From Tyto alba (taxonomy: Eukaryota > Chordata > Aves > Strigiformes > Tytonidae), in the NCBI RefSeq assembly GCF_018691265.1, contig NW_024881321.1, forward strand, positions 24,959,698-25,023,697: a stretch of DNA of 64,000 bases, given 5' to 3'. Made by a program: the position numbers and the translations under genes. Within the stretch, counting starts at the first letter, position 1. Each line of letters opens with the position of its first letter. Below are positions 1-10,510 of this stretch, one piece after another. A model generated the notes under the pieces. That model did no database searches and was not told the origin of the DNA. It saw nothing but the letters and a program-made list of their open reading frames with translations.

Positions 1-1446
1 TGGGTGTACTGTAAAAAGAGAGGGGGTTGAGGGAGAGAAATAGAAGTCAGTGTCATGTTGAAATTGTTTGAAACATGTTGGGTCAACTGAGAAAATCTTA
101 ATTATTTCATTCCATGCTAAACTATTGCCAAATGGAATGTTTCTTTAATAATTTGTAAACTTTTAACAAAATAATTTTAAAAAGTAAACCCAAACACTAG
201 AAGCTATACTTTCAGTGGAAAAATTAATCTGGTGGCTCTACCATTTTCTTTGGATGTGGTTTTCAGTTTTTTACACCTTTCTAAGGTTGCAACTTGTGCT
301 ATTAAACACATATTTTTCACCACCGAAGAAGAAAATACAAGTTTCATGAAATCAAAAAAGGTAGAACCCTCATTCTCAAAATGCCTTTTGTTCATTCCAC
401 ATCACAACTGCAAGCATACCTAAGACAGAACAGAATAAAGTAGAAAAACTGTTAAAGTAGTCCATGATTCCTTACCACAGCCAAAATCTTTCTTTCTTTC
501 ATAAGCAATCTCTAGCCCTCTTCACAGTAAGCTACTGTTTTATAAAGACAATTATAGAGTCCCAGGGAATTACTTGGACTGAGAAAAATATATATTCACA
601 TATAAACCCTTAAATACATATAATTACCCAAATGAACTCATCAAAAATTCGAGGTGTCATTACTGTATGTTATATAAAGTGTCATTAAATTCTGAGTTTA
701 CAAAGCTCCCTACATTAATAGAACAGGTTTTGATTTCCTGAACAGAGAATTCAGAAAAGGGCTTTCATGCTAAATATTTGTTTATTCTCAAACTAAATAG
801 CTCTGGTACACAGATGTAATTCTAGAAAGTATGAAATAGCTATCTGCAACACAGTCCTGCATATTTCTTAGTGCAATTGTAAAAAAAATGTATGATAGCA
901 AGATTTAGATAAGTAACATCACATGACAAGTTTATATTTCTATAGTACAATCTTAAAATCTTGTTTTGCAATTTAAATGACTTGACTGGAATGTTAAAAT
1001 TACTTGAACTTAGTTCCTCTTTGATATAAAAATGAATAAAATTTCATCTATGCTAGATCTTTATGTTGACATTTTAGTTTCTCATTCAAAGGGAAAAGAC
1101 GTGAAATATTTTTCCTGAAAATGTTTTAAATAGGAGCTGCCAACCTATTTCTAGACATCAGAATGTCAATTGTATTTTCTTATTCAACCTATGTCAAGAA
1201 ATCACAGAGGCAGATACAGAGAACTGCCTGTTTGAGTATCTCCTAACTGCAACTTCTGCATGTTTCCTCAGTGAAGATGAAGTCTATATTGTACAAAGTG
1301 TTAAAATTTTTTTCCAGACAGAACTAAACTTTGCAAGAAAAATATGATTGCATCTACTGACAGATGAATGCATACCTTTAGCTTGGAAACATAGAAGATA
1401 GCTATCTTTGAAATGTTTAACAATATTTCATTCAAACATGAGGTTT

Positions 1447-1471
1447 AAAAAAAAAAAAAAAAAAAAAAAAA
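1447..1471. repeat. Poly-A run (about 25 bases)
   Basis: This is an uninterrupted A homopolymer. No retroposed body is recognised directly upstream, so it is called a simple repeat rather than a processed-copy tail. Confidence 0.85.
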
Positions 1472-2427
1472 GTGTTTCTTTTTAACGTTTTGACCCTTCT
1501 AGGCTCTTGGTTTAGATTCTTAGGCTGCGTTTAGGCTCTTAGTCTCCTTCTACCAACAGCATCAATTCTAGTAACATACTAGCTAACAAAACCAAACACA
1601 ATGGAAACACACAGAGAAATCCATGTAAGAATAGCACTTAGGTTAAATTTACAAAAGCCAGTAAAACCACAAGAGAAAAGTATTTCAGAAGATATTGAAA
1701 TGGTGGAGCTCTTGTAGGCTAAGACATGCTTTCCATTCACTGTAATGACAATAATCAACATAAAACAATTGAGATACACATTACAGTTTTCTCTTCTGAC
1801 TTCGACATGAGCTCTTAAATAAATTACCATTCTGTCCTTAATGTTAAAATAACTCCTTTGGTTCAAGTTAAACTTTAATTAATTTTGTCTCAAGTTGATT
1901 TCTGCTATGCCTGCACAGTTCTCTGGTCTACACGTACCAGTATTCTTCTGTGTATTGATTTCTGGATTCCTCAGTGAAAGAAGAAAGAATATATTATACA
2001 ATAGTCCACTTGTCTAGCAAATATGGGCCAACCTGAAGGCAAATTAAATCAAGGATAGTGAGAAGGATGATAGTCAATATTTTCTCACACTCCTCTTTGC
2101 TTTTCTGGTTATTTTCCTTTTTCTTTCCTTCACCCTCCCCTCCTCAGAGCAATTGTGGACAACTGGAATAAGGTTGGAGAATTGCCACTCGTCTGAAGTA
2201 CTGAAAGAATGAGGTTCATTTCACAGAACTTAAATCTTCTAAAAGCCAGGGTTCTAGTGTAAGTTAGTCATTCTATCCTTCCCTGCAATCAGTGAAGAAA
2301 TATTGGCACCTCTGAGGGTGAGTCATTGCACCTTTTCTGATGCTTATCTTCATACTAGATGAATCATCTTCCTAAACTGCATTTCTCTTAACAGAATACA
2401 GATATTTCTGCTCCAATTTGGTTTGGT

Positions 2428-2520
2428 TGTTTTTTTTTTTGTTTGTTTGTTTTGTTTTTGTTTTTTTTTTTTTTTTTGTTTGTTTGTTTTTGTTTGTTTT
2501 TTGTTTTTTGTTTTTTTTTA
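2428..2520. repeat. T/G-rich low-complexity tract
   Basis: The tract is made of T runs broken by single G residues (TTTG and TTTTG units). Its complement is an A/C-rich tract like those at 16485-16525, 30061-30100 and 56098-56185. Confidence 0.85.
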
Positions 2521-2729
2521 ATAATTCTTTTTAGACCATATAAGTTCTAGCTAGGAAATTAACTTCATCACTTCCTGAATTCTAAGTATTTTAATATTTT
2601 CCAGTATTTTTAGTGATTTTACTTCTATGTTAACAGTTATATACTTTGTGTTTTGCTTAGTTAAAAGTCATATAGATTAGAAAATCTGTTCAGTTTGGTT
2701 ATTCAAGATAAATTTATTATATATGCTAT

Positions 2730-2754
2730 GTTCTATTTCATATTGAAATAGAAC
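2730..2754. repeat. Short perfect palindrome
   Basis: GTTCTATTTCA is followed after three bases by its exact reverse complement TGAAATAGAAC, an 11-bp stem with a 3-base loop. No associated gene or repeat family was found. Confidence 0.8.
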
Positions 2755-3299
2755 AACCAGCTTAATTTTATTCCAGCAAAACTCATGTGAAACAACAGAA
2801 GACAAATCCACTAAGAAATTATCAGGCACTGCAAACATAGAATTTATTTTTGCACTGAGCATGATGTATGCCTCTCAAAATTTAGCTCTACATTTTCAGT
2901 AATATACAGAGAATGCAGTTACATTTCTAAGGATTCACCTGTCCTTTTACAAATACCTACCAATAAAATTATTCAACAGTTGGTTATATAATGGTTGGTT
3001 ATAAAAATGGAAATTCAGTAAATACCAAACCCATAATAGTAATGTAATGTTTTTGGCATATTAGACAAGAATGTTTTACAGATGAAATACATGAATCCAG
3101 AGTCAGTTTTGAAATGTCTTATTAAGTTGGCTCATAAACCGTTTAAAGTATTATAATTGGACATAACATTAATATGCATAAAATGAACAGATCTTTAACT
3201 AGAACAAGCTTCTTAAGTAATAAGCTAGACCAGTTCTTTGTTTGTTAGTGTCTTCCATCCTTAGGCCAGGGCTTTGCATTATGCTTTTTAAATTTCATG

Positions 3300-3790
3300 A
3301 GATTCCTGTCAGTCTATTCCTCCAGCCTGTCTAGTTACTTTGTGTATCCCACCCCACTCTGGAATCATCTGCGAATTTTATGATCAAGCACTCCATTTCC
3401 TCTTTCAAGTAATTGATAAAGACCTTAAAAAGGATGTTTCCAGGATGTATCCCTGCAGTACTACTCTTCTTACAAGAGCTCAAGTACAACTTATTAACCC
3501 CTGTTAATAAATAAAGTATAACCTATTACTACCCTCTGAGCCTGAGCATCCAACCAGGTTTTTTTAGCCATCTGTTTGTTCAGACCACTCAGAAAACAAC
3601 ATCCTCCCTTATCGTAGAAGACTATGTCAAAAAGCTTCGTAAAGGTGAGGTAAATGATCTCTACTCCTTTCCCATCACTCACAAACTTAGTTATTTCATC
3701 AAAGGCGGCAGCAGTCAGGTTCAATAAGAATTATTTAACCTTGGTAAATTCTGACTGTTCCAAATCATCTTTTCATATATTAAGGGTGTG
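3300..3790 (-). mobile_element. Old CR1 LINE fragment (ORF2 reverse-transcriptase region)
   Basis: On the minus strand, positions 3494-3724 read in one frame with the stretch EIIYLTFTKLFDIV. This corresponds to the reverse-transcriptase motif usually seen as YLDFSKAFDTV in CR1 ORF2, and the catalytic aspartate is replaced by threonine here. The plus strand around 3310-3420 and 3690-3770 resembles the antisense of the neighbouring parts of CR1 ORF2, such as the AAATTTTATGATCA and TAAATTCTGACTGTTCC regions. Both ends have decayed, so the boundaries are approximate. It is a fossil with no coding capacity and is probably an older CR1 subfamily, given the divergence. Confidence 0.75.
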
Positions 3791-3799
3791 CTTACTACC

Positions 3800-6700
3800 A
3801 TACATCTCAAAAGCCTGGGATTTAACTCCAGATGTAGATACTAACCAAAGGAGTTTAGTGTAGCTCTACTTGTGTTTAATATTTATCAATGGCTTGTGTG
3901 GTTTTTAGTGTAGTTGTAGTGATGACATAATCTTCAGCTCACTCCTCATGCCTATACTCCTTTATGCTATATTATTATTCTAGAGTTATACATAATTGTA
4001 CACAAAATAACTGCTAACTATCTATTTACAATATATTAATGAGAGGCATCACACCTTATGATTGTGTAAAACTAAGCAATACTAAAATTAAGTAATAGGC
4101 ACCTGATCATTACACCATTGCTGTTACACCAAACAAGCTGAGACAGACCTCTGAGCATTCCAAGACAAGTTCAGACAAGCAAGTCTGTCAATCTGACTCC
4201 TATGTTGTTAATTTAGTAGAGAGTCTGTGGCCTGTTGCTAACAATGGCAGTACTATATTTACAGGACTGTAGAGCTACATGAATTTAACCCCCTCAGGTG
4301 GAAGCTTATTTGGAAATTGCTGGAAATGTGTATTCTTAGATTATGGTAGCTGCATAGACTTAGAATGGTAATAGTATTGTCGGACAGTCAAACTTGGTTT
4401 CCTAGACTCAAAAAGAAGGAACTTTCCTCCGGGAGATGAAAAAGGAAAAATGGATAGAAGACTAGCCACCCACCCAAAAGGGTTGGATAAAATTAAAAAT
4501 AATGTGAGGTGGGTAATATGTGCTGACATGCCCACCAAAGGGACACATATAGGAGCAATTTCACAGAACAAGAACTCACCACATTCTCATTGTGGAAAGC
4601 CAACTGATTCAAAGGAATAGGAGTTTTAAGGTACAGCTGGGAAGGATATTCAGCTTCAGATACATTCCAGTCATAAACCCTATTTGTCCAGAAGTATCTA
4701 AGATCCAGAAGTATCTAAAATGGGAAAAGCCCAATCAAACCTGCAGGAAGATGTCTTCATTAAACAGAATAAACAGTGTTCTACAAAGTATAAACTGAAC
4801 AGATTTCTTAGGTCAGTGGGTAAGAATGAAGTGCTGATCCTGCCACAGAAGTATTGACTTTTAGGACTAAGGATACTAGATAATATGATATTTAGGGATC
4901 ACAGATGGTTTCAGTGAGCTCAGAAAATAGTGCTCTAAAATTATTTCTGTTCCGTAAGAAAAGGAAACAAGTAAGTGGGAGATTTTGGAAACAAGACAGA
5001 TATTAAGGAGCTATTTTAATGTTGAACAATTAGAATTATGGAAAATTCATTTGGAAACTTTAGATAGGACTGAAAAAGGAAAAAGGGAGAAAAAGTGATG
5101 CCCAATGAAGAAAAGAATGGAAGAATCACTGATTATGACCACAGTAACATGAAAATATCTTTATTTTAGTGTGGATTAGTTTTACTAAATAGAGAACACC
5201 TGAGGCAATATATGATACCTCCTAAAACCTAATAAGACTCTTACTCTCCACATTCTTTTGTGTGTTATGCTTATCTAGATGTTTCTCTCAGGATCACCAT
5301 AATAATAGTGTGAGGAAAAGGAGATGTAAATAGAGACATTTATTTTTAAAAATACTTTGTTTACCAAAAAAAGAGAAAAATATTTATTATCAAAAACAAT
5401 ACATTCAAGAATAAATTGCAAACTGTGAGTTCTAGAATTTTCTGATTATTGAAAAAATTCTGTATTCTGGCCTACTCACTGTAGACTTAGGTAGATGATA
5501 ATGGAACAAATTTCTTCTAGACAAAAGTAGATTTCCTGAAAAACAAACAAAAAGTTCATTTCTTGTGGGCAGTACATACAAGAATAAATGAATTCCATCT
5601 GTTTTCTAACCTGTCTTCACTGTGTGTGGCCCAATGTCCTTGCAAGACAGATAGTTTTACTACTTTCTGTGACAAATAGGAGCAGGGATGATATGTTTCA
5701 TCTGGTTAACTGAGGACAGACCCAATTTAAGAAGTATCAGATAAGAATATAAACTTATCATCCCAATTCCAACCTTGTGCAGTCTTTAATTTTACACATT
5801 TCCATCCCCAAGCCATTCCCGAAGGACCACTGCTTCATTAAACAATTTTTAAAATTGTCCTCATAATTAAAGCTGCATGAAAGCCCAATATTAGTTCGTT
5901 TCAAATGTATTATTTTGTTTGAGAATGATATAAAATAAAAGGAAGGAAATATAAAGTAAAACATTTAATTTTTTCCACTTTTGTCTTTGTTTTTTAAAAA
6001 AAAAGAATAATAGTTTTAGCTCAAAGTAAGCAATATTTAGAAAAAAGTTATTATTATAAGTGATAATTTTGATAATTGATTGGTATTATGATAATTCATT
6101 TATAATAAATATAAATATTCAATTTTATTATTCACTTTTGGGACTTTAATTTTATGAGCATTTGTAAGACAAATAAAAAGATATGATTTGTTGGACAGGT
6201 CAATTATACAAAAATTCCACTCAGCTTTTATAGTGGTGGCTGGAGCTTCATGATTGCAACAGAAAACTGCTAGTGTCTATCAGGTGTCTTATATGTATAT
6301 ACAACTGTGATTTGTAGCAGCTTGCAATTCTCCCAAGTTTGGATGTACTAACAGAAGAACAACAAAAGACTTTAGAACGAACTTTCTCTAATATTCTGCA
6401 TGTCTCTTTGTGGCATCCAAACTTTAAGATTATCTTTCAAGTAATCTGAAGAAACAAAGGAATCTGTTTTTTTGAGAAATTGGAGAAATCTGGAGATTTT
6501 TTTCTATCATCTTTTTCTCAGTAATAACTGAACTCGAGTAAATAAATTTAATGAAACAAAATCAAAGTAAAAAGCAAAATGACAAACAGCATAGTCAGCC
6601 TAAGATCTAGTGATCTTGTGAAAGATTAAAGTGAAAAGCATTTTTTTATCACAAAGTCTAAAAATTCAAAGGAAAAATTCACATACTGTGTCTATTTCTG

Positions 6701-8087
6701 TCTATGAGGAAGACTATTTAAAAAAAAAGTTTATTATTTATTTATGATAATTGTACATTTCACAGTGCTACAATACCTGTAACCATCATACAACTGTAGT
6801 TTTATTTAGATACTAAATTCTAGACATTTAAAGACTGTTTAAGAGTATCAGGCACTACTGCCCGTATTAATGAGACTGAAAATTATTTATTACACATATT
6901 GGTGCCTGAGATAGACAAGAAAAGATGAATTAAAGTTTCTGTCAATAAAAAATATTGCTACTTCAATTTTAGAAAAAATGTTGTTTCTAATTATTATTTT
7001 TTTCAATCTGTAAGACTGAATATCCAGCCCATTACTAAGTCACATCATTATAAATTGTTGAGGTGAAATGAGCATATGAGCATATGATTTGTTGTCTTCA
7101 AAACAACCAAAGACTGATTTCAAAATAAATCATAGTGTAATCTTTATGTGAGTGCAGATCAGGTCTGTGATGTTAAATCTTTGTATCTACTGAATATAAG
7201 TTAACTCATAGTAACTCTATGGGAGATTATGAAAGAAGATTAAAGGAAATTAAGATGATATTATTTTAAAGTTATCAAGAGAAACTTTAATAATCAAAAG
7301 TTATTTGAATACTAATAAATCAAGCATTTATTTCATAATGTTGGTCAGAAACAGGCAATCTTTGATATTCATTGGAGAGCTGCATCCTTTTCTACACGTT
7401 AGAATTAGATATATCAGGGAATCTATGAGCCATGAACTTTCTCAATGACAACACAATGATATCAGCCAGCTCATTATACTGATCTGCTTACTAGAAATAA
7501 ATCAGCTCTGTGACTGAGCAAAAAGCAGAAATTGAAGTGGCAGATCTACGAAAGGCAATAAAAAATTAAAGCAAAAGAATTTGAAAATGTCCTTCTAGTC
7601 TGTTAACTAGTAAGTATATCATGGGAGGCATAATTGCACATAAACATTTTTATTATTTGTTTAAATATATGAATAGGTTGATCATTGATTGATGTCCCCT
7701 TTTGCTTGAATGAGGACAGAAAACAAACTGAAACTGTGTGGGATGCCTTACAGATACATGACGTGTGTATATAGATGAAAAACTTGAAGAGATCCAAGAC
7801 AACACCTGACAAAAAAAAAGTAGAGTAAGATGGAGGGGATAATGAGATAAACATGGGAAACTTCTTAAGAAATAACCTTGTACTCTGAGTCATATTTTCA
7901 TAGGCTGACTTTGTGTCCCAGGATGGGTTGGATAAATACAAGACAGATGTGTCCCAGATGGATAAATACAAAGGAGTATAACTATGTCTTATATTATGAG
8001 CTATGATTACAAAGATGGCTAGTTAGAAGACTGTATATCTGTCTATGCCTGTAACTGGTCACATCATATTTTGTATTTTATACATTA
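3800..8087. other. AT-rich unique sequence, no gene seen
   Basis: No gene or recognisable repeat family is apparent. There is a small 17-bp tandem duplication around 4690-4720 (the motif AGAAGTATCTAA occurs twice). The open frames present, for example minus 7603-7971 and minus 4341-4571, have no recognisable domain. Confidence 0.55.
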
Positions 8088-8257
8088 AATACTTCTAAGA
8101 ACTTGTCAGTCAACAACTAATGAGAAGTTATATTTCTTTGAAATTAGGACAGGAAAAGCAAAATCTGGTCCATGTTTATTTAAAACTTTAGTTCCATAGT
8201 CATAAGGGAAAGATCTCTTCCTGGGACTCCTTTTGCGACAGGAGAATGGTTTTCACC
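8088..8257 (+). repeat. Left arm of a long inverted repeat
   Basis: This 170-bp segment matches the reverse complement of 10239-10411. By eye the two arms differ by five substitutions and one 3-base gap. The outer ends are AATACTTCTA on the left and its complement on the right, and homology stops there because the flanks differ. The inner end, GGTTTTCACC, runs directly into a pentanucleotide array. I do not recognise the arm as a known mobile element. Confidence 0.93.
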
Positions 8258-8522
8258 TTCCCTTCCCTTCCCTTCCCTTCCCTTCCCTTCCCTTCCCTTC
8301 CCTTCCCTTCCCTTCCCTTCCCTTCCCTTCCCTTCCCTTCCCTTCCCTTCCCTTCCCTTCCCTTCCCTTCCCTTCCCTTCCCTTCCCTTCCCTTCCCTTC
8401 CCTTCCCTTCCCTTCCCTTCCCTTCCCTTCCCTTCCCTTCCCTTCCCTTCCCTTCCCTTCCCTTCCCTTCCCTTCCCTTCCCTTCCCTTCCCTTCCTCTT
8501 CCCTTCCCTTCCCCTTCCCCTC
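8258..8522 (+). repeat. (TTCCC)n pentanucleotide array
   Basis: There are about 48 uninterrupted TTCCC units from 8258 to about 8496, followed by degenerate copies to about 8522 (TCTTCCC, CCCCTTCCCC). The strand is purely pyrimidine. The open frames across it, with Pro-Phe-Ser-Leu repeats, are artefacts of the repeat. The array abuts the left arm of the inverted repeat, and its counterpart at the right arm has a different unit. Confidence 0.97.
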
Positions 8523-10134
8523 TACCTTGTCTCTTCGTTACCTCTATTGCACTTCATTCAGATCCATCACCAGAGCAGAACACACATAGACTATACCCTT
8601 CTTTATCAGTTCAATGAGACTGAAATAATGGCATTTAATATAAAATATTATATGAATCAATTTGTAAATAGGATTTGATTCTGAATAACAAACTCAGTGT
8701 GTGAGGAACAATGAAGGGAGCAAAAAATATTTTTTTTCTTATTTCACAACCACCTGACAAAATTATGCCAATGGAAGTATGCAGACACTATGAAAGTATT
8801 ATTTCTTTTCAGTTACTCAAATACCAGGTTGCCATATGAAACATGAATTGTACTATTGACAATTACTTAGCCATTAAATAAATTTGAAATGTTTCAAACT
8901 TAAATCAACATCCTGCTTCACAAATAAACATAAATTCAGGTAGAACATATCAAGGTTATGCAAAGTAACCTGAGTAACAGCTGGAAATTCCTGCTTTTTT
9001 TTTTTTTTTTTTTTTTTTTTCCTGGAGTGTAGAAAGTAGCCAACTCTGCTTTATGTGGTATACATCAGTGTATATACAGTATAGTTTATTCCATTACCTG
9101 CATGTTGTTTAGTCTTACTTAATCATGAACCAAACTCCTTTTCTCTGGAGAAAAACAGTACATTGTAGTCTTTGATAACTATTCCACTCTCATCTCTTGG
9201 ATCACATCTGGCAAACAGTAACATGAGTTTCTATTATTATTTTTTTCTCAAAACACTGGCATAACATTTTTTTATTTGCATAATAGGTGTTTACAGACAA
9301 AAGAATTACCTTACTGCTTGCTCTAAAATTATCAGGATTTAACAGGTAATATACTCTTTCAAGTCATTTTTTTCAGGTAATTAACAAGTTGGGTAATCTT
9401 CCAGAAACAGATTTTATTACTTGTAGGTGCCAAAGAATACCAGGCATTCGTAATACTATGGACCTCTAGAATTTAAACACATTAATATGTATAATTTTTA
9501 TATATAAACTAGGAATTTTGAATTATTACTGGCAAGCCTCAGAGATATAGTATAATGACATAAAAAGGAGGACTAAATATTTATTCCATATATTATTTTT
9601 TGTTTAAACAAAAACATATTTTAAAGTGTTGTTTTGTATGTATTTTATACTATGCATTTCTTTATTTTAAAGAAATGTGTGGGACATACAAATGTCTATG
9701 TGAAAATCATTCCTGCACAGCCTGCTTTCACTGAAAGTTTGAGTAAATAAACAATCTTTATGGCATCTCTCCAGGCCCAGAAATATGATCTTTATATAGT
9801 TAATTCTGAAATGGAAAAGTAATAAAAAGTGATGTCTGCTAACAACTAACAAAGTGAGACATTGAAAACAAAGACCAAACAATCCAGTTACTAAATGTAC
9901 TATTCATAAGTTTTCATTTTGCTAATAAATACCAGGGTTATTTTATTAGATGAGCTAAAGGGAAATTTCAATTATAATCCGATAATCTGAAAGTCTTATT
10001 TTGTCACATTTTAGTTTTAATAACATACTAATGGAAAAGGTTAGTATAATTTTCCCCCCCAATACTATCAATCTGGATTCTTTCTGCCTCTTTAATCGAA
10101 ATTATAAGACAGGAGCTTCCTCCTTTATTGAAGA
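8523..10134. other. Spacer between inverted-repeat arms, no gene seen
   Basis: About 1.6 kb of AT-rich DNA separates the two pentanucleotide arrays. It contains a T26 run at 8995-9020. No open frame resembles a protein, and no transposase, retroviral or LINE motif was seen that would make the whole 8.1-10.4 kb block a mobile element with terminal inverted repeats. Confidence 0.6.
8995..9020. repeat. Poly-T run (about 26 bases)
   Basis: Uninterrupted T homopolymer within the spacer of the inverted repeat. Confidence 0.85.
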
Positions 10135-10238
10135 GGGGAGGGGAGGGGAGGGGAGGGGAGGGGAGGGGAGGGGAGGGGAGGGGAGGGGAGGGGAGGGGAG
10201 GGGAGGGGAGGGGAGGGGAGGGGAGGGGAGGGGAGGGA
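10135..10238 (+). repeat. (GGGGA)n pentanucleotide array
   Basis: There are about 20 near-perfect GGGGA units ending in GGGAGGGAGG next to the right arm. The plus strand is all purine, with G4 runs every five bases, so it fits the pattern for G-quadruplex formation. Read in the orientation of the left arm the unit is TCCCC, compared with TTCCC in the left array. Confidence 0.96.
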
Positions 10239-10411
10239 GGTGAAAACCATTCTCCTGTCGCAAAAGGAGTCCCAGGAAGAGATCTTTCCCTTATGACTAT
10301 GGAACTAAAAATTTAAATAAACATGGACCAGATTTTGCTTTTCATGTCCTAATTTCAAAGAAATATAACTTCTCATTAGTTATTGACTGACAAGAAGTTT
10401 TTAGAAGTATT
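10239..10411 (-). repeat. Right arm of a long inverted repeat
   Basis: This is the reverse complement of the left arm (8088-8257), with five mismatches and one 3-base insertion. Outside it the sequence becomes a TATATA/TACATG tract with no match to the left flank. Confidence 0.93.
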
Positions 10412-10510
10412 CCTATATATATATATTTATATATAATTTGTGTATACATATATGTGTATATAATATATACATGTACATGTTCATATACACATACATGTAC
10501 ATGTACAAGT
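10412..10510. repeat. AT/TACATG low-complexity tract
   Basis: Alternating purine-pyrimidine sequence: TATATA runs, then several ACATGTACATG-like palindromic units. It begins exactly where inverted-repeat homology ends. Confidence 0.75.

Larger units (their letters stand above)
1..3299. other. AT-rich unique sequence, no gene seen
   Basis: I see no open frame longer than about 95 codons, no recognisable protein motif and no recognisable repeat family. Landmarks are an A25 run near 1447-1471, a T/G-rich low-complexity tract at 2428-2520 and a short perfect palindrome at 2730-2754. Short open frames such as the minus-strand frame at 1579-1866 show no family resemblance and sit in AT-rich DNA. 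Confidence 0.6.

Noticed and set aside
8233..8617. Two overlapping open frames of about 120 codons with Pro-Phe-Ser-Leu repeats
   Set aside because: They are produced by the TTCCC array, which is open in all three frames of that strand.
10001..10316. Gly-Glu-Arg-rich open frames
   Set aside because: Artefact of the GGGGA array.
8088..10411. A complete DNA transposon bounded by 170-bp terminal inverted repeats
   Set aside because: No transposase remnant in the spacer, no clear target duplication at the outer edges, and arrays at the inner arm ends are not typical of known families. Kept as an unexplained inverted duplication.
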